Of a stretch of DNA of 64,000 bases, positions 9,535-21,087 are shown piece by piece. The stretch comes from SAR92 clade bacterium (GTDB lineage Bacteria > Pseudomonadota > Gammaproteobacteria > Pseudomonadales > Porticoccaceae), in assembly GCA_004211905.1 (NCBI GenBank), contig SHBP01000001.1, forward strand, positions 248,001-312,000, given 5' to 3'. Position 1 is the first letter of the stretch, and the number at the start of each line of letters is the position of its first letter. The translations under genes were made by a program, and so were the position numbers. The notes under the pieces are model-generated. The model was given only the letters and a program-made list of their open reading frames with translations. It ran no database searches and was not told the DNA's origin.

Positions 9535-10149
9535 TTGAACAAACAACCATACATCGTCGGTTTAACAGGCGGCATTGGCAGTGGTAAGAGCACTGTTTCC
9601 CAAGGCTTTCAAAAGTTAGGAATAGCTTCAGTAGATGCCGACTATGCGTCCCGAGCAGTAGTTGAACCCGGCATGCCAGCTTTAAGTGAAATTGCACAAC
9701 ATTTTGGTGATAATTTCCTATTGGCCAATGGCGAGCTAGATCGAGCCGCCTTGCGGGCAGTTATCTTTGCTGATACTGAAGAAAAAGCCTGGTTAGAAAG
9801 ACTTCTGCACCCACTTATTAGAGACTGGATTGTGGGTCAACTACAGTCCGCTAAAGGTCCTTACGTTATCTTGGAATCCCCACTATTGTTTGAGACTAAT
9901 CAGTTTGAGCTCGTCAATACAGTGTTGCTCATCGATTTGCCTGTGGAGTTGCAGCTAGAGAGGGCCAGCATGCGTGATAGTAGCGAGACTGAGCAGATTC
10001 AACATATTATCGACAGTCAAATGTCTCGAGAAGAAAAGTTGAGTAAAGCAGACTGGATATTTGATAATGCGTTGAATCAAGATACCATGACCAAAAGAAT
10101 TGAAACCTTACATGCTGAATTTTTAGCCCTAGCCAACTCAAAAAATTAG
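9535..10149 (+). CDS. coaE: Dephospho-CoA kinase
   Basis: CoaE carries out the last step of coenzyme A synthesis, phosphorylating the 3'-hydroxyl of dephospho-CoA. The 204-residue protein starts with [15 protein letters not shown] (Walker A) and shows the [13 protein letters not shown] segment, HPLIR and the lid-type sequence ILESPLLFE. The start is a TTG at 9535. It lies 38 bases after pilD and ten bases before yacG on the same strand, as in Pseudomonas and many relatives. Confidence 0.95.
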   Translation: MNKQPYIVGLTGGIGSGKSTVSQGFQKLGIASVDADYASRAVVEPGMPALSEIAQHFGDNFLLANGELDRAALRAVIFADTEEKAWLERLLHPLIRDWIVGQLQSAKGPYVILESPLLFETNQFELVNTVLLIDLPVELQLERASMRDSSETEQIQHIIDSQMSREEKLSKADWIFDNALNQDTMTKRIETLHAEFLALANSKN

Positions 10150-10159
10150 ATTTTTAATC

Positions 10160-10351
10160 ATGACTACCTCTGTTAAATGCCCGACCTGTAATAACGACGT
10201 TCCCTGGATAGTTGATCGGGAGTACCGCCCTTTTTGCTCTAAACGCTGCCAACAGATAGATTTTGGCGACTGGGCTACAGAGAGTTTTAAAATTGCCGGT
10301 GAGCCCGCAATGGATACCCAGCTGCTCGGCGAAGAAGATACAGAGCATTAA
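10160..10351 (+). CDS. yacG: DNA gyrase inhibitor YacG (zinc protein)
   Basis: YacG is a small zinc-finger protein that binds the GyrB C-terminal domain and blocks DNA binding by gyrase. The 63 residues contain the four zinc cysteines in [10 protein letters not shown] and [15 protein letters not shown], followed by an acidic tail. Position directly after coaE and convergent with mutT is the standard context. Confidence 0.95.
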   Translation: MTTSVKCPTCNNDVPWIVDREYRPFCSKRCQQIDFGDWATESFKIAGEPAMDTQLLGEEDTEH

Positions 10352-10357
10352 ACAAGA

Positions 10358-10756
10358 TTACCCTAGAATTTTCTCTAAAATTGCTCGATTTGCCTCTGGA
10401 AAATCATAGTTCATAAGTTGGTCAACAGGGACCCATGCTATTTCTTGTCCTTCCATTCCCCTCGCCTCTCCCTCGAATGCAGTAACCGACCAAATGTCGA
10501 GGGATACTTTTTTATCTACGTAGTCATGCTGTATTTTCATCAATGGTTCAGCATGAGTAACCCTAATACCCAACTCCTCTTCAAGCTCCCGAGATAAACC
10601 TTGCTGTGGAGCTTCACTATGCTCAATTTTTCCACCCGGAAATTCCCACAAACCACCTTGATGCAAGTGACCCGCACGACGGGAAACAAGGATTTGATTG
10701 GGGTATTGGTTTTTATCGCCATAAATAACCGCAGCAACCACTTGAATGCGTTTCAT
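10358..10756 (-). CDS. mutT: 8-oxo-dGTP diphosphatase MutT (Nudix)
   Basis: MutT hydrolyses 8-oxo-dGTP and so prevents A-to-C transversions. The 132-residue protein has the Nudix box G-x5-E-x7-REUxEExGU, read as GGKIEHSE...SRELEEELGI at about residues 41-64, preceded by GGLWEFPGG. It is the last gene of the long minus-strand array and lies 14 bases after argJ. No terminator is visible in the six bases separating it from the convergent yacG. Confidence 0.95.
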   Translation of the reverse strand: MKRIQVVAAVIYGDKNQYPNQILVSRRAGHLHQGGLWEFPGGKIEHSEAPQQGLSRELEEELGIRVTHAEPLMKIQHDYVDKKVSLDIWSVTAFEGEARGMEGQEIAWVPVDQLMNYDFPEANRAILEKILG

Positions 10757-10770
10757 CTCAGCACCGCAGG

Positions 10771-11976
10771 TTAAGTTCGATACTCTGCATTGATACGGAC
10801 ATATTCGTGAGTTAAATCGCTAGTCCAGACAACTTCGCTGGCGTCTCCTCGATTCAAACAAACACGTATTTCAATATCCTCTGGCTGCATAGCTGCTTGT
10901 CCTGCTTCTTCACTGTAACTGGGGGCTCGCGCTCCATGGTCAGCAATTAAAACTGAATTGAGCAATATTTGAACCTCGTTGACATCCAAATCTTCAATAC
11001 CAGAGCGCCCAATAGCGGCAAGGATTCGACCCCAGTTTGGATCCGATGCTGATAGTGCGGTTTTGACTAGAGGTGATTCTGCAATGGTATATGCGACCTT
11101 TAAAGCTTCTGACTGATTAATAGCAGTATCAACAACCACTGTGACAAATTTAGAAGAACCCTCTGCATCACGAATAATAGCTTGGGCTAGATCGGTAAAC
11201 ACTTGGCACAGGTTTTCAAGAAAGCTGTCAAAAGATTCTTCATCTATTATGACGCCACTCGCTCCTGTGGCCACCAAAACAACAGAGTCATTAGTTGAGG
11301 TATCACTATCCACAGTAATGCGATTAAAGGACTTTTCAGTCGCGAGTGTGAGTGCTCGATGCAGTAGCTCTTCATTAACAACTGCATCAGTGGCTACATA
11401 AGCTAGCATGGTAGCCATATTTGGCTTAATCATGCCTGACCCTTTCGCTATTCCCGTAATGGTCACTGGCTTGTCAGTTCCGAATTGTGTACTGCTACCT
11501 TTTGCTCTTGTATCTGTGGTTAAAATTCCTTGAGCAGCATCAGCCCAGCCTGATTCGCTAAGCTGATCAAATGCATCAGGCAAACCAGCTAATAATTTGT
11601 CAATCGGCAGGAGCTCACCAATCACTCCTGTAGAAAACGGTAGGATAGTATCGATTTCCACACCAGCAAGGGTCGCTAAGGCACTGCAGGTTTGGGTAGC
11701 ATCCAATAAACCTTGCTCTCCAGTGCCAGCATTGGCATTGCCAGTATTAGTCACTAAGTAGCGCGGGCTGCAACGAGCTAGACGTTCTTTGCACACAGTT
11801 ACTGGCGCTGCACAAAAAGCATTCTTGGTGAATAGAGCCGCCACCGAGCTACCTTCGGCTATTTCCATAACAACAAGGTCAGGTCGGTCCGCAGATTTTA
11901 TTCCGGCACTAGTAGTCCCTAATTTAAACCCAAGTACTGGGTGCAGTTCGGGCAGTTCTGAAGTTCCTGTGGCCAT
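10771..11976 (-). CDS. argJ: Bifunctional ornithine acetyltransferase / N-acetylglutamate synthase ArgJ
   Basis: ArgJ transfers the acetyl group from N-acetylornithine to glutamate in the cyclic arginine pathway. The 401-residue precursor has the self-cleavage site KPNMATMLAYVATDA, where the Thr becomes the catalytic N-terminus of the beta chain, the oxyanion region FSTGVIGE and the end segment VWTSDLTHEYVRINAEYRT. Length and order are normal. It lies 23 bases downstream of secA on the same strand, as in Pseudomonas. Confidence 0.96.
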   Translation of the reverse strand: MATGTSELPELHPVLGFKLGTTSAGIKSADRPDLVVMEIAEGSSVAALFTKNAFCAAPVTVCKERLARCSPRYLVTNTGNANAGTGEQGLLDATQTCSALATLAGVEIDTILPFSTGVIGELLPIDKLLAGLPDAFDQLSESGWADAAQGILTTDTRAKGSSTQFGTDKPVTITGIAKGSGMIKPNMATMLAYVATDAVVNEELLHRALTLATEKSFNRITVDSDTSTNDSVVLVATGASGVIIDEESFDSFLENLCQVFTDLAQAIIRDAEGSSKFVTVVVDTAINQSEALKVAYTIAESPLVKTALSASDPNWGRILAAIGRSGIEDLDVNEVQILLNSVLIADHGARAPSYSEEAGQAAMQPEDIEIRVCLNRGDASEVVWTSDLTHEYVRINAEYRT

Positions 11977-11999
11977 AACTTTTACCCCTGTTGCGCTAG

Positions 12000-14804
12000 C
12001 TAGATCTTACCACAGCAATGCTTAAACTTTTTACCTGATCCACAGGTGCAAAGGTCGTTACGCCCAACTTTTGGCCCCTGCCTTATTATGGGTTGAGCTG
12101 CAGCCTCATTGGTCTTTTGAGAATTTATATCAGCCTCTTCCGATAACCCGGAAGTCTCAGCATGCTGATACTCTCGATTCTGCTGCTCTTTGCGGCGCTG
12201 CTCTTCTAAACGCTGCATATCCTCTTTGCTGGCAACTTCAATATGGCTGAGATAGCGAATGGTGTCATATTTAATGTTATCCAATAGTTTCTGAAACAAT
12301 TTAAAGGACTCTTGCTTATATTCTTGTTTTGGATTTTTCTGGGCATAAGCCCTAAGCCCTATGCCTTGGCGCAACTGATCCATACTGGCGAGGTGCTCCT
12401 TCCAGAGATTATCCAATACTTGCAACATGATCTGGCGCTCTACCTCACGCATTTGATCACCCACATGAGCATATCGCTGAAGGTAGTCTTGCTGGATCAC
12501 GGCAACGATTTTCTCTCGCAGGTCGGTTTCCTCTAGACGATCGTCCTCATCGAGCCATTTTTGCACTGTGATCTGATTAGAAAACTCGGTAGCGAGCGCT
12601 TTTTCTAGACCCTCAATATCCCATTGTTCTTCAATGCTCATCGGCGGAATATAAGTACTGATGCATTGATCGATAACATCACCCCTGACGTTGGTGATAA
12701 CATCCGAAATATCATCATCCTCGAGTAAATCATTACGCTGCTGATAAATAACCTGCCTCTGGTCATTGGCAACGTCGTCGTATTCAAGTAAATGTTTTCG
12801 AATATCAAAGTTACGCCCTTCAACCTTGCGTTGAGCCTTGATGATGGCATTGGTGACCATGCGATGCTCAATAGACTCACCGTGTTCCATTCCCATGCGC
12901 CGCATCATATTTTTTACTGTATCTGACGCAAAAAGCCTCATCAATGGGTCTTCAAGAGAGAGATAAAATCGAGATACACCAGGATCACCCTGACGTCCAG
13001 ATCGGCCGCGCAACTGATTATCTATCCGCCTAGACTCGTGTCGCTCGGTAGCAACAATATGTAATCCGCCTGCCTCTATAACCTTGGCATGACGATCATT
13101 CCAATCGTCTTTCAGTGCTTGGATCTTGTCTTCGGTAACGTTCTTCTTTCCGTTAAGCTCCTTTAATTCAGCATCAAGGTTGCCGCCTAAAACAATATCA
13201 GTACCACGCCCCGCCATATTTGTAGCGATCGTGACTGCACCTGGGCGGCCTGCATTGACAATGATATTGGCCTCTAACTCGTGCTGCTTAGCATTCAATA
13301 CGCTGTGCTTAATCTTGGCCTTCTTAAGCATGCCAGACAGGAGTTCAGATGTCTCAACGGAGGCTGTACCCACCAGCACAGGTGCGCCCGCTGCAACAAT
13401 CTCTTTAATGTCGGTAATAACAGCCTCAAATTTTTCTTCTTGGCTAAGAAAAACAAGATCATTTAGATCTACTCTGACCACATCAACATTCGTTGGAATG
13501 ACCATGACTTTCAAGCCATATATCTGATCAAACTCATAAGCCTCTGTGTCTGCAGTACCAGTCATCCCAGCCAATTTGTGGTAAAGGCGAAAATAATTTT
13601 GGAATGTCGTTGATGCTAGGGTCTGGCTCTCTTGCTGTATCTGTAAGTTCTCTTTCGCCTCAATGGCTTGATGTAACCCCTCGGACAGCCTGCGACCGGG
13701 CATAGTGCGACCAGTATGCTCGTCAATTAACACTGCCTGTCCATCTTGAATGATGTATTCAACATCACGATGAAAGAGGTGGTTTGCACGCAATGCTGAA
13801 CTGACGTGATGCAACAATCCAAGATTGGTCGCTTGATAAAGACTTTGATCTTGATCTAAGAGGCCTTCTTTAATCAAGATCTCTTCAATTTTCTGATGCC
13901 CATCCTCTGTTAAGTCTACGCTTCTGGATTTTTCATCAATAACGAAATCACCAATGACTACTTGCTGTTCCTCAACATCGGCGTCCTCATCGTTACTCTC
14001 TATCACCGGTAATAATCGCGAGGTAAGAACATTAATTGTTTTATATAAAGCTGAGCTATCTTGGGCCGCTCCAGAGATTACCAGAGGAGTCCGTGCCTCA
14101 TCGATGAGAATAGAATCAACCTCATCTACAATTGCAAAGGACATCCCACGTTGGGATTTATCTTCCAGACGCAATGCCATATTGTCACGGAGGTAATCAA
14201 AACCAAACTCATTATTAGTGCCGTAGGTAATATCGGCAGCGTAGGATTGCTGGCGAGTGCTCGGCTTGAGCTCCCCTTCATCATCTGGACCTAAATAAAA
14301 GGAATTTGCGGTGTTAGCCCCTTGATAGGACTGAATAACACCCACTGACAAACCTAGTGCCTGATAAAGTGGCGCCATCCATTGAGCATCACGGCGAGCT
14401 AAATAATCATTTACAGTGATGACATGCACACCCTCACCAGACAAGGCGTTTACGTAAGCTGCAAGAGTGGCCACCAAGGTTTTACCTTCACCGGTTCTCA
14501 TTTCTGCTATTTTGCCCTGGTGCAATGTCAATCCACCAATCATCTGGACATCAAAGTGGCGCATCCCAAGCACTCGACTTGACGTTTCTCGAACTACGGC
14601 AAAGGCCTTGGGAAGAATTCCGTCTAAGGTGTCACCGCTGGCGAGTTGTTCTCGGAACAAATCAGTCTGCCCCTTCAACTCAGTGTCACTTAACTGTTTC
14701 AGTTCATCTTCATAGACATTAATTTGCTTTACGACCTTGCCCATTTGGCGAAGTTCGCGGTCATTGCTGGTACCAACAATCTTTTTTAACACTTTCCCTA
14801 ACAT
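12000..14804 (-). CDS. secA: Preprotein translocase ATPase SecA
   Basis: SecA drives proteins through SecYEG. The 934-residue protein has Walker A in [10 protein letters not shown] (about residue 105), the DEAD-type Walker B in [21 protein letters not shown], the preprotein cross-linking domain, GTASVETSE and [15 protein letters not shown] of the second motor domain, and [18 protein letters not shown]. The C-terminus carries the SecB-binding zinc site [14 protein letters not shown]. Full length with no anomaly. It follows the M23 peptidase gene and precedes argJ in the same array. Confidence 0.98.
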   Translation of the reverse strand: MLGKVLKKIVGTSNDRELRQMGKVVKQINVYEDELKQLSDTELKGQTDLFREQLASGDTLDGILPKAFAVVRETSSRVLGMRHFDVQMIGGLTLHQGKIAEMRTGEGKTLVATLAAYVNALSGEGVHVITVNDYLARRDAQWMAPLYQALGLSVGVIQSYQGANTANSFYLGPDDEGELKPSTRQQSYAADITYGTNNEFGFDYLRDNMALRLEDKSQRGMSFAIVDEVDSILIDEARTPLVISGAAQDSSALYKTINVLTSRLLPVIESNDEDADVEEQQVVIGDFVIDEKSRSVDLTEDGHQKIEEILIKEGLLDQDQSLYQATNLGLLHHVSSALRANHLFHRDVEYIIQDGQAVLIDEHTGRTMPGRRLSEGLHQAIEAKENLQIQQESQTLASTTFQNYFRLYHKLAGMTGTADTEAYEFDQIYGLKVMVIPTNVDVVRVDLNDLVFLSQEEKFEAVITDIKEIVAAGAPVLVGTASVETSELLSGMLKKAKIKHSVLNAKQHELEANIIVNAGRPGAVTIATNMAGRGTDIVLGGNLDAELKELNGKKNVTEDKIQALKDDWNDRHAKVIEAGGLHIVATERHESRRIDNQLRGRSGRQGDPGVSRFYLSLEDPLMRLFASDTVKNMMRRMGMEHGESIEHRMVTNAIIKAQRKVEGRNFDIRKHLLEYDDVANDQRQVIYQQRNDLLEDDDISDVITNVRGDVIDQCISTYIPPMSIEEQWDIEGLEKALATEFSNQITVQKWLDEDDRLEETDLREKIVAVIQQDYLQRYAHVGDQMREVERQIMLQVLDNLWKEHLASMDQLRQGIGLRAYAQKNPKQEYKQESFKLFQKLLDNIKYDTIRYLSHIEVASKEDMQRLEEQRRKEQQNREYQHAETSGLSEEADINSQKTNEAAAQPIIRQGPKVGRNDLCTCGSGKKFKHCCGKI

Positions 14805-14881
14805 AGCGGTTTCCGTTATTTTTTAACAATAGAAATCAGGAGATGTATTCTTCCCAATGAATCAGATCTTGGAGGAAGATT

Positions 14882-15823
14882 TTAGCGGTAGGTTCGGCGG
14901 ATATAGGTAGCTGGATCGACAGTGCGACCATTTTTAAACACTTCAAAATGTACATGGGGGCCCGTAGAGCGGCCTGAACTTCCCATCTGAGCAATAACTT
15001 CACCTTTTTTTACAATAGCGCCCAGGTCAGCAAGATTTTTTTCATTGTGAGCATAGCGAGTCACATAGCCATCGCTATGATTAATTTCGACCATCAAGCC
15101 ATAACCGCTACGGTCTCCAGACCATGTTACGACTCCCGAGGCTACCGCCACCACGTCATCGCCTTTACGGCCGGCAAAATCAATACCACCATGCCACTGT
15201 TTTTTGCCATGAAAAGGGTCAATACGCATACCATATTCTGAAGACATCCAACCTTTTCTGACAGGTCGTCCCGCAACAAACTGCTCATTTTTTAACTTTT
15301 TATCAGATAACATCGACTGGAGAATCTGCAGTTGAGATTCACGGCTGCTAATGGTGCTATCTAATTTGGCAAACATGACTGATACTTTGTCTTGAATTTC
15401 AGCTTGTTCAGCAATTTCTGACAATGGCGTCTCTACTGGGCCACCTAATCCGGGCGTTGACGAGAAGTCAAACTCTCCGTCCTCTAAGCTGGCAACCTGT
15501 GTTAGCTGTTCCCCAAGCGCATCAAGGCGCACAAGCCGCGATCTTAACCTAGCCAACCTTACCGTCATTGCCGCCAGGGAGTTATCTAACTGTTGTCTAC
15601 CTAGATCTACCTGTTCTTGTTGGGCCACAATTTGATGCTGCATTTCGACGATACTATTATCGAACAATAATTCCCACCGGCCGTCAGCAATCTTAACGCC
15701 TAACATTGTACCTGCGGCTAAAGGCACGCCAAGTACCAAAGCAGATAAGACGCATTTAGCCCAGCTGTTTAGGCGGATAGTCCTAACTTTCTCGGCTCGA
15801 TTGCTTATAAGGATTATTTTCAC
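14882..15823 (-). CDS. Membrane-anchored M23 peptidase with coiled coil
   Basis: The 313-residue protein has an N-terminal signal anchor (about residues 22-46), a coiled-coil stretch (about 60-180) and a LytM/M23 domain with the zinc motif HGGID (H-x3-D) and the HVH motif in GPHVHFEVFKNGR. All metal residues are present, so it should be an active murein endopeptidase in the periplasm rather than an EnvC/NlpD-type degenerate activator. Members of this family regularly sit between lpxC and secA at the end of the dcw cluster in gammaproteobacteria. Confidence 0.88.
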   Translation of the reverse strand: MKIILISNRAEKVRTIRLNSWAKCVLSALVLGVPLAAGTMLGVKIADGRWELLFDNSIVEMQHQIVAQQEQVDLGRQQLDNSLAAMTVRLARLRSRLVRLDALGEQLTQVASLEDGEFDFSSTPGLGGPVETPLSEIAEQAEIQDKVSVMFAKLDSTISSRESQLQILQSMLSDKKLKNEQFVAGRPVRKGWMSSEYGMRIDPFHGKKQWHGGIDFAGRKGDDVVAVASGVVTWSGDRSGYGLMVEINHSDGYVTRYAHNEKNLADLGAIVKKGEVIAQMGSSGRSTGPHVHFEVFKNGRTVDPATYIRRTYR

Positions 15824-15844
15824 TAAAAAATGAGACCTGTTTTA

Positions 15845-16750
15845 CTAACTTGCGTGGATGTAAGAAATGGGCACTTCTTCGGGATTGTTCTCGAAAGTCA
15901 CTACTTCCCACGCATCTTTATCAGCCATTAATGCTCGCAATGACACATTATTTAAACCATGGCCTGATTTATGTGCATCATATTCGCCAATTAGACAATT
16001 ACCTACAACATAGAGATCACCGATGGCATCGAGAATTTTATGTTTCACGAACTCATCGCTATAACGCAACCCTTGTTCATTAACAATATGATCATCATCA
16101 ATGCCAACCGCATTATCCAAGCTAGCACCACGGGCAAGGCCAATGGATTTTAAATACTCCATATCACGCATAAATCCAAAAGTTCTCGCTCGGCTGACTT
16201 CTTTGACGAAACTTGTACTTGAGAAGTCAACGCTAGCATTAAGTGTTTGTTCCTTGAGAACCGGATGATCAAAATCGATAGAAAAATTAACTTTAAACCC
16301 ATCAAAAGGCCTAAAAGTGGCGACTTTGTCATCTTGTTTAACTGTGACTGGTTTTTTAATACGTATGAACTTTTTAAGCGCCTCTTGCTCAACAATCCCT
16401 GCAGACTGAAGCAAGAATACAAAAGGAGCTGCACTGCCATCCATGATAGGGATTTCTTCTGCTGACACATCTACCAGAAGGTTATCGATACCCATTCCAG
16501 CCAATGCGGACATTAGGTGTTCTATGGTAGAAACGCGAGTCTTGCCACTCACCAGCGTCGTATGCATATTGGTGTCACCAACATTTTCTGGGGTAGCGGC
16601 AATAGACACTGAAGGATCAAGATCAGTACGTCGGAATACAACACCTGTGTCTGGCTCTGCAGGATTTAGAGTTAAATAGACTTTCTGGCCAGTATGGAGA
16701 CCCACACCAGTGGCACGAATAGTATTTTTAATTGTGCGCTGCTTAATCAT
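15845..16750 (-). CDS. lpxC: UDP-3-O-acyl-N-acetylglucosamine deacetylase LpxC
   Basis: LpxC carries out the committed zinc-dependent step of lipid A synthesis. From the ATG at 16750, which has AGGAA seven bases upstream, the protein is 302 residues and starts [21 protein letters not shown]. Zinc ligands are seen in [10 protein letters not shown] and [12 protein letters not shown], and the catalytic His in HKSGHGLNN. The frame extends to a TTG at 16774 but the alignment with other LpxC proteins favours the ATG. It follows ftsZ in the usual order. Confidence 0.97.
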   Translation of the reverse strand: MIKQRTIKNTIRATGVGLHTGQKVYLTLNPAEPDTGVVFRRTDLDPSVSIAATPENVGDTNMHTTLVSGKTRVSTIEHLMSALAGMGIDNLLVDVSAEEIPIMDGSAAPFVFLLQSAGIVEQEALKKFIRIKKPVTVKQDDKVATFRPFDGFKVNFSIDFDHPVLKEQTLNASVDFSSTSFVKEVSRARTFGFMRDMEYLKSIGLARGASLDNAVGIDDDHIVNEQGLRYSDEFVKHKILDAIGDLYVVGNCLIGEYDAHKSGHGLNNVSLRALMADKDAWEVVTFENNPEEVPISYIHAS

Positions 16751-16854
16751 GTCTATTCCTATTATCAATCGCAAATAGTAACAGACAAGCCCCTTATCAC
16801 CAAGATTTTTGCAATCTGAGGCGTGGCAATAAGAGGCTCAAAGTCATCACAGCA

Positions 16855-18027
16855 TTAATCCGCCTGTTTTCTCAAAAAAGCAGGTACATCGAGATAATCA
16901 AGCTCAGGATCAGCCTGAATTTCAGCTTTTCTGGCAGTAGATCCCTCTCCAACTGCGGAGCCTCGTCTGATGCTAGTGGGCTGCTCTAACCTACCCCAGT
17001 CGAAGTCTCCACCAGTCTTTCGAGGTGGCTGATTGTCAACTACGACACCTCTTGGGCCGGTTTTAGCACCCGGAGCACGTAATCCAGTAGCAACAACAGT
17101 AACGCGCAACTGATCGTTAAGATCGGGATCAAAAACGCTACCGACAATAATCGTAGCATCCTCATCAGCAAACTCTCTGATCGTATTACCGACATCTTCA
17201 AACTCACCCAAAGTGAGATCAAATCCACTGGTAATATTAACCAAGATACCTTTGGCTCCCTGCAGATTAACATCTTCAAGCAATGGACAACGGATAGCCC
17301 CTTCAGCTGCAACCGCAGCACGATCAGGACCATTTGCGTCCCCAGTACCCATCATGGCCATTCCCATTTCAGACATCACCGTTCTCACATCAGCGAAATC
17401 GACATTAATCAGACCATCCAATAGAATTAGATCAGTGATACCTTGAACAGCTCCAAATAAAACGTCATTAGCTTGTCTAAAGGCATTAAGTACGGTCATA
17501 TCCTTACCCAATACCTGAAGCAGCTTTTCATTTGGAACGATAATAAGAGAATCAACACGCTCTTTTAGTTGAGCGATCCCCTCATCAGCAATCGCCATGC
17601 GCTTGCGCCCTTCAAATGAGAATGGCCGTGTGACGACACCAACCGTCAATATCCCCATTTGCTTTGCTATTTCTGCAATAACAGGGGCACCACCTGTACC
17701 TGTGCCGCCACCCATACCTGCAGTGATGAAGACCATATCTGCTCCCTCTAAAACCTGCGCAATACGTTCTTTATCTTCCATTGCCGCTTGACGCCCTACC
17801 TCAGGGTTCGCACCAGCACCAAGACCTTTGGTCAGTGCACCACCCAGCTGTAAAACGGTTGCACTATCTAAGTTATACATAGACTGAGCGTCGGTGTTAG
17901 CACAAATAAAATGCACACCATCGATATTACTGTCAATCATATGGCGTACTGCGTTACAGCCACCACCACCAACACCCACTACTTTGATTTCTGCATTTTT
18001 CGGAATGCTATCCACTAACTCGAACAT
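16855..18027 (-). CDS. ftsZ: Cell division GTPase FtsZ
   Basis: FtsZ is the tubulin-like protein of the division ring. The 390 residues show [15 protein letters not shown], the GTP signature [15 protein letters not shown] (about residues 105-119), the T7 loop [11 protein letters not shown] and the conserved C-terminal peptide [15 protein letters not shown] that binds FtsA and ZipA. The ATG at 18027 has AAGGAG seven bases upstream. The gene follows ftsA after 58 bases. Confidence 0.98.
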   Translation of the reverse strand: MFELVDSIPKNAEIKVVGVGGGGCNAVRHMIDSNIDGVHFICANTDAQSMYNLDSATVLQLGGALTKGLGAGANPEVGRQAAMEDKERIAQVLEGADMVFITAGMGGGTGTGGAPVIAEIAKQMGILTVGVVTRPFSFEGRKRMAIADEGIAQLKERVDSLIIVPNEKLLQVLGKDMTVLNAFRQANDVLFGAVQGITDLILLDGLINVDFADVRTVMSEMGMAMMGTGDANGPDRAAVAAEGAIRCPLLEDVNLQGAKGILVNITSGFDLTLGEFEDVGNTIREFADEDATIIVGSVFDPDLNDQLRVTVVATGLRAPGAKTGPRGVVVDNQPPRKTGGDFDWGRLEQPTSIRRGSAVGEGSTARKAEIQADPELDYLDVPAFLRKQAD

Positions 18028-18085
18028 ATCGTTCTCCTTATTTGCGCCTCACAATTAAAATATTAACCACTATTTCTAGTAGCAC

Positions 18086-19324
18086 TTAAACTCCATCTTG
18101 AAACCAGCCTTTAACTCTCTCAAACATACTTCCAGTCTGCCCATTACCGGAATCGCTATGACCATATTTACTTTGTTGATCGACCCCAAAGTGCAATAAG
18201 CCAACACCTGTTGAATAAATTGGATTGTTAACGATATCTGACAGACCTTTTACTTTGGTTGGAGCACCGATTCGGACAGGCATATGGAAAATTTCCTCGG
18301 CCAATTCAGTAACACCCTCCATTTTTGATGTGCCGCCAGTTAACACAACACCAGCTGCAATAAGTTCTTCAAACCCACTTCTGCGAAGCTCTGCTTGGAC
18401 CAGAGTAAATAATTCGTCGTACCTAGGTTCTACCACTTCAGCAAGTAATTGACGGGACATATCTCTAGAATCACGATCGCCAACACTTGGAACTTTTACT
18501 GTTTCATCTGGCCCAGCTAATTTTGCAAGGGCACAGGCATACTTAATTTTTAGTTCTTCAGCGTGGGGGGTGGGTGTCCGCAGTGCCATTGCTATGTCGT
18601 TAGTCACCTGATCACCCGCTATTGGGATAACGCCGGTATGACGAATTGCTCCTTCCGTGAAAATCGCAATATCTGAAGTGCCTCCACCAATGTCGACTAA
18701 CGCGACACCGAGTTGCTTCTCATCTTCGGTCAAAATTGCGTAACTAGATGCCATCTGCTCTAACGCCAGATCTTCTACCTCTAGGCCACAGCGTCGTATA
18801 CATTTTTTGATGTTTTGAGCCGCGTTTGCAGCACAGGTAACTAGATGAACCTTAGCTTCAAGTCGAACGCCGGACATACCAATAGGTTCTCTGACACCCT
18901 CTTGATCATCAATAATGAATTCTTGAGGGAGAACGTGAAGAATCTCCTGATCAGCTGGAATAGCAACAGCTCTAGCCGCATCAATGACTCTTTCAATATC
19001 CAGGGGTTGAACCTCTCCAGCCATGCCTATCCCAACGATGCCGTGAGAATTCAAGCTTCGGATATGGCTACCGGCAATGCCGGCATAGACAGAATGAATG
19101 GAACAACCTGCCATCAGCTCAGCCTCTTCCACGGCGCGCTGAATTGAATTTACGGTGGCCTCAATGTTAACCACTACTCCTTTCTTTAGCCCAGAGGACT
19201 CGCACATTCCTGTGCCAATAATCTCTAGGTCCCCACTGGCGCCAACTGCACCCACAATAGCTACCACTTTAGAGGTTCCTATATCTAGGGCGACTACCAT
19301 ATTCTCTTCATTAGAATTGCTCAT
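18086..19324 (-). CDS. ftsA: Cell division protein FtsA
   Basis: FtsA is the actin-like ATPase that tethers FtsZ to the membrane. The 412-residue protein has the phosphate-1 motif VVALDIGTSKVVAIVG, the phosphate-2 region VALVDIGGGTSDIAIF, the adenosine motif VVLTGGTSKMEGV and an amphipathic C-terminal helix (MFERVKGWFQDGV) that binds the membrane. It lies 24 bases after ftsQ and upstream of ftsZ. Confidence 0.98.
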   Translation of the reverse strand: MSNSNEENMVVALDIGTSKVVAIVGAVGASGDLEIIGTGMCESSGLKKGVVVNIEATVNSIQRAVEEAELMAGCSIHSVYAGIAGSHIRSLNSHGIVGIGMAGEVQPLDIERVIDAARAVAIPADQEILHVLPQEFIIDDQEGVREPIGMSGVRLEAKVHLVTCAANAAQNIKKCIRRCGLEVEDLALEQMASSYAILTEDEKQLGVALVDIGGGTSDIAIFTEGAIRHTGVIPIAGDQVTNDIAMALRTPTPHAEELKIKYACALAKLAGPDETVKVPSVGDRDSRDMSRQLLAEVVEPRYDELFTLVQAELRRSGFEELIAAGVVLTGGTSKMEGVTELAEEIFHMPVRIGAPTKVKGLSDIVNNPIYSTGVGLLHFGVDQQSKYGHSDSGNGQTGSMFERVKGWFQDGV

Positions 19325-19348
19325 AATTTTTACCTTTTACGCTCTCTT

Positions 19349-20152
19349 TTATGCCGCACTGTAATTTTTTGATATCTGATCTTGGTCTTCACTAGCAAGC
19401 GCATCATCCTTCCAAGAAACCGCGAGGCCATTTGGATAGCGCAAATCAATAGATGCAATATTGCCTATCTGTAAGTCCAGCCCAGATTTCCAAACAATGA
19501 CTAATCGCCTAATTTTCTCAACGACGTTATCCCGACCCAGTACCAACCTAATCCCTGGGGCTGTTTGTATCTGCCATGCGCCCACTGCATCCCTTTGTAA
19601 TTCGGTCAACTTTAAGCTGGTTGGAATCAGAAGTTCTGACACCAATTGATACTGCCTAATCATGTCTTGAGAGCTTCCAAAGTCAGCTTCGAGTACAGGC
19701 AGAGACTCAAGATTGCTATTTTCAGGAAGCTCTAGCTGGTCGCCGAGACGATTTAAAAAACCCTTCTGTCCCCAACGAGCAATAGGAACCTCTTCTAGAA
19801 CTTCGACCTTTAAGGTTGACGGCCATTCACGTCGCACACTGACTTGATGAATCCAAGGGTGGCTCTGCAATTCCTGGCGTAACTGATTAAGATTCATACT
19901 CAAAAAACCCCCATCTATTTCTGCGTTGACCAAATTAGCTAACTCTTCTTCTTCAAGATGCTTAAACTCACCACCGACCATAATTCTGCTAAGTGGCGTA
20001 TCGATCTGCTTATAAATAAAATCTGCGCCGTAAATGGCTGCAATAAAAACAGTTACCATTAACAAGCGTAAAAACTTCTCACTCAAACCATCAAAAAAGC
20101 CTGATTTCTGCTTTTGATTAAAATTTGCTCCTCTTGGGCCTCTTTTAGTCAT
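19349..20152 (-). CDS. ftsQ: Cell division protein FtsQ
   Basis: FtsQ is a bitopic inner-membrane protein that forms the FtsQLB complex. The 267 residues have a basic cytoplasmic start, one helix at about 29-47, a POTRA domain (about 55-125, with HPWIHQVSVRREWPSTLKVEVLE) and the beta domain with the LRYPNGLAVSW end. The start overlaps the ddl stop by four bases, indicating translational coupling. Confidence 0.95.
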   Translation of the reverse strand: MTKRGPRGANFNQKQKSGFFDGLSEKFLRLLMVTVFIAAIYGADFIYKQIDTPLSRIMVGGEFKHLEEEELANLVNAEIDGGFLSMNLNQLRQELQSHPWIHQVSVRREWPSTLKVEVLEEVPIARWGQKGFLNRLGDQLELPENSNLESLPVLEADFGSSQDMIRQYQLVSELLIPTSLKLTELQRDAVGAWQIQTAPGIRLVLGRDNVVEKIRRLVIVWKSGLDLQIGNIASIDLRYPNGLAVSWKDDALASEDQDQISKNYSAA

Positions 20153-21087
20153 CTTATGGAAGCCTCTAAAATTCCAAATACAAGCTGATCAAAGTCCATA
20201 CCTGCAGCGATAGCAGCCATAGGAACTAAACTGTGACTTGTCATACCGGGTACTGTGTTTACTTCTAAAAGCTGGAAGGCACCGGAGCTATCTGCCATCA
20301 AGTCAACTCGACCCCACCCTTCGCAACCAAGACTATTGAATGCATCCAGAGATAGCTTCTGTAGCTCGTTCTCTTTGTCTGGGGAAAGTCCACTGGGACA
20401 GAAATAAGCTGTTTCATCTGAGAAATATTTCGCCTGATAGTCATAAAATATCTCGTTTGAACGAATTCTTATTGAAGGTAAAACCTGATCACCAAGAATG
20501 GCGACGGTATATTCCTCACCTTCTAGTAAAGGCTCAGCAATAACCACAGCATCATAATTTGCAGCATGTAACCAGGCAGCTTTTAGTTCGTTAGCATTCT
20601 CTACTCTACTCATTCCAATACTTGACCCTTCAGAGGCTGGCTTAACCATCGCTTTACCGCCAAGCGCATCGAGGGCTTCAGACCAATGCGTATCCTTGTG
20701 TAACAGAAAAAAATCAGTTGTTGGTAAGCCAATATCTCTCCATAACTCCTTACATCTCTTCTTATCCATGGCTAATTCAGAGGCTAAAACACCACTTCCC
20801 GTGTAAGGGATTTTTAGACCTTCCAAAGTTCTCTGTAACTTGCCATCTTCTCCACCGGGCCCATGCAGCGCAATAAAGATACGGTCTAAATCATAGTCTG
20901 CTAATTGTGTTGCAATATCATCCTGCGCATCGATCAACAAGGTTTCGACACCCATATTTATTAAAGCCTCATAAACTGCTTCACCACTCATCAATGAAAT
21001 TTCGCGTTCTGATGAGGTCCCACCATATAAGAGGCCCACACGACCAAATTGGCTGACGTCTCTGGAGTTTTTTAGGTGAGTAGTCAT
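20149..21087 (-). CDS. ddl: D-alanine--D-alanine ligase
   Basis: Ddl makes the D-Ala-D-Ala dipeptide for MurF. The 312-residue ATP-grasp protein shows [32 protein letters not shown], the [14 protein letters not shown] region and the metal-binding end [26 protein letters not shown] (split here: [18 protein letters not shown]). It is of DdlB length and in the DdlB position, overlapping murC and ftsQ by four bases on each side. Confidence 0.97.
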   Translation of the reverse strand: MTTHLKNSRDVSQFGRVGLLYGGTSSEREISLMSGEAVYEALINMGVETLLIDAQDDIATQLADYDLDRIFIALHGPGGEDGKLQRTLEGLKIPYTGSGVLASELAMDKKRCKELWRDIGLPTTDFFLLHKDTHWSEALDALGGKAMVKPASEGSSIGMSRVENANELKAAWLHAANYDAVVIAEPLLEGEEYTVAILGDQVLPSIRIRSNEIFYDYQAKYFSDETAYFCPSGLSPDKENELQKLSLDAFNSLGCEGWGRVDLMADSSGAFQLLEVNTVPGMTSHSLVPMAAIAAGMDFDQLVFGILEASIR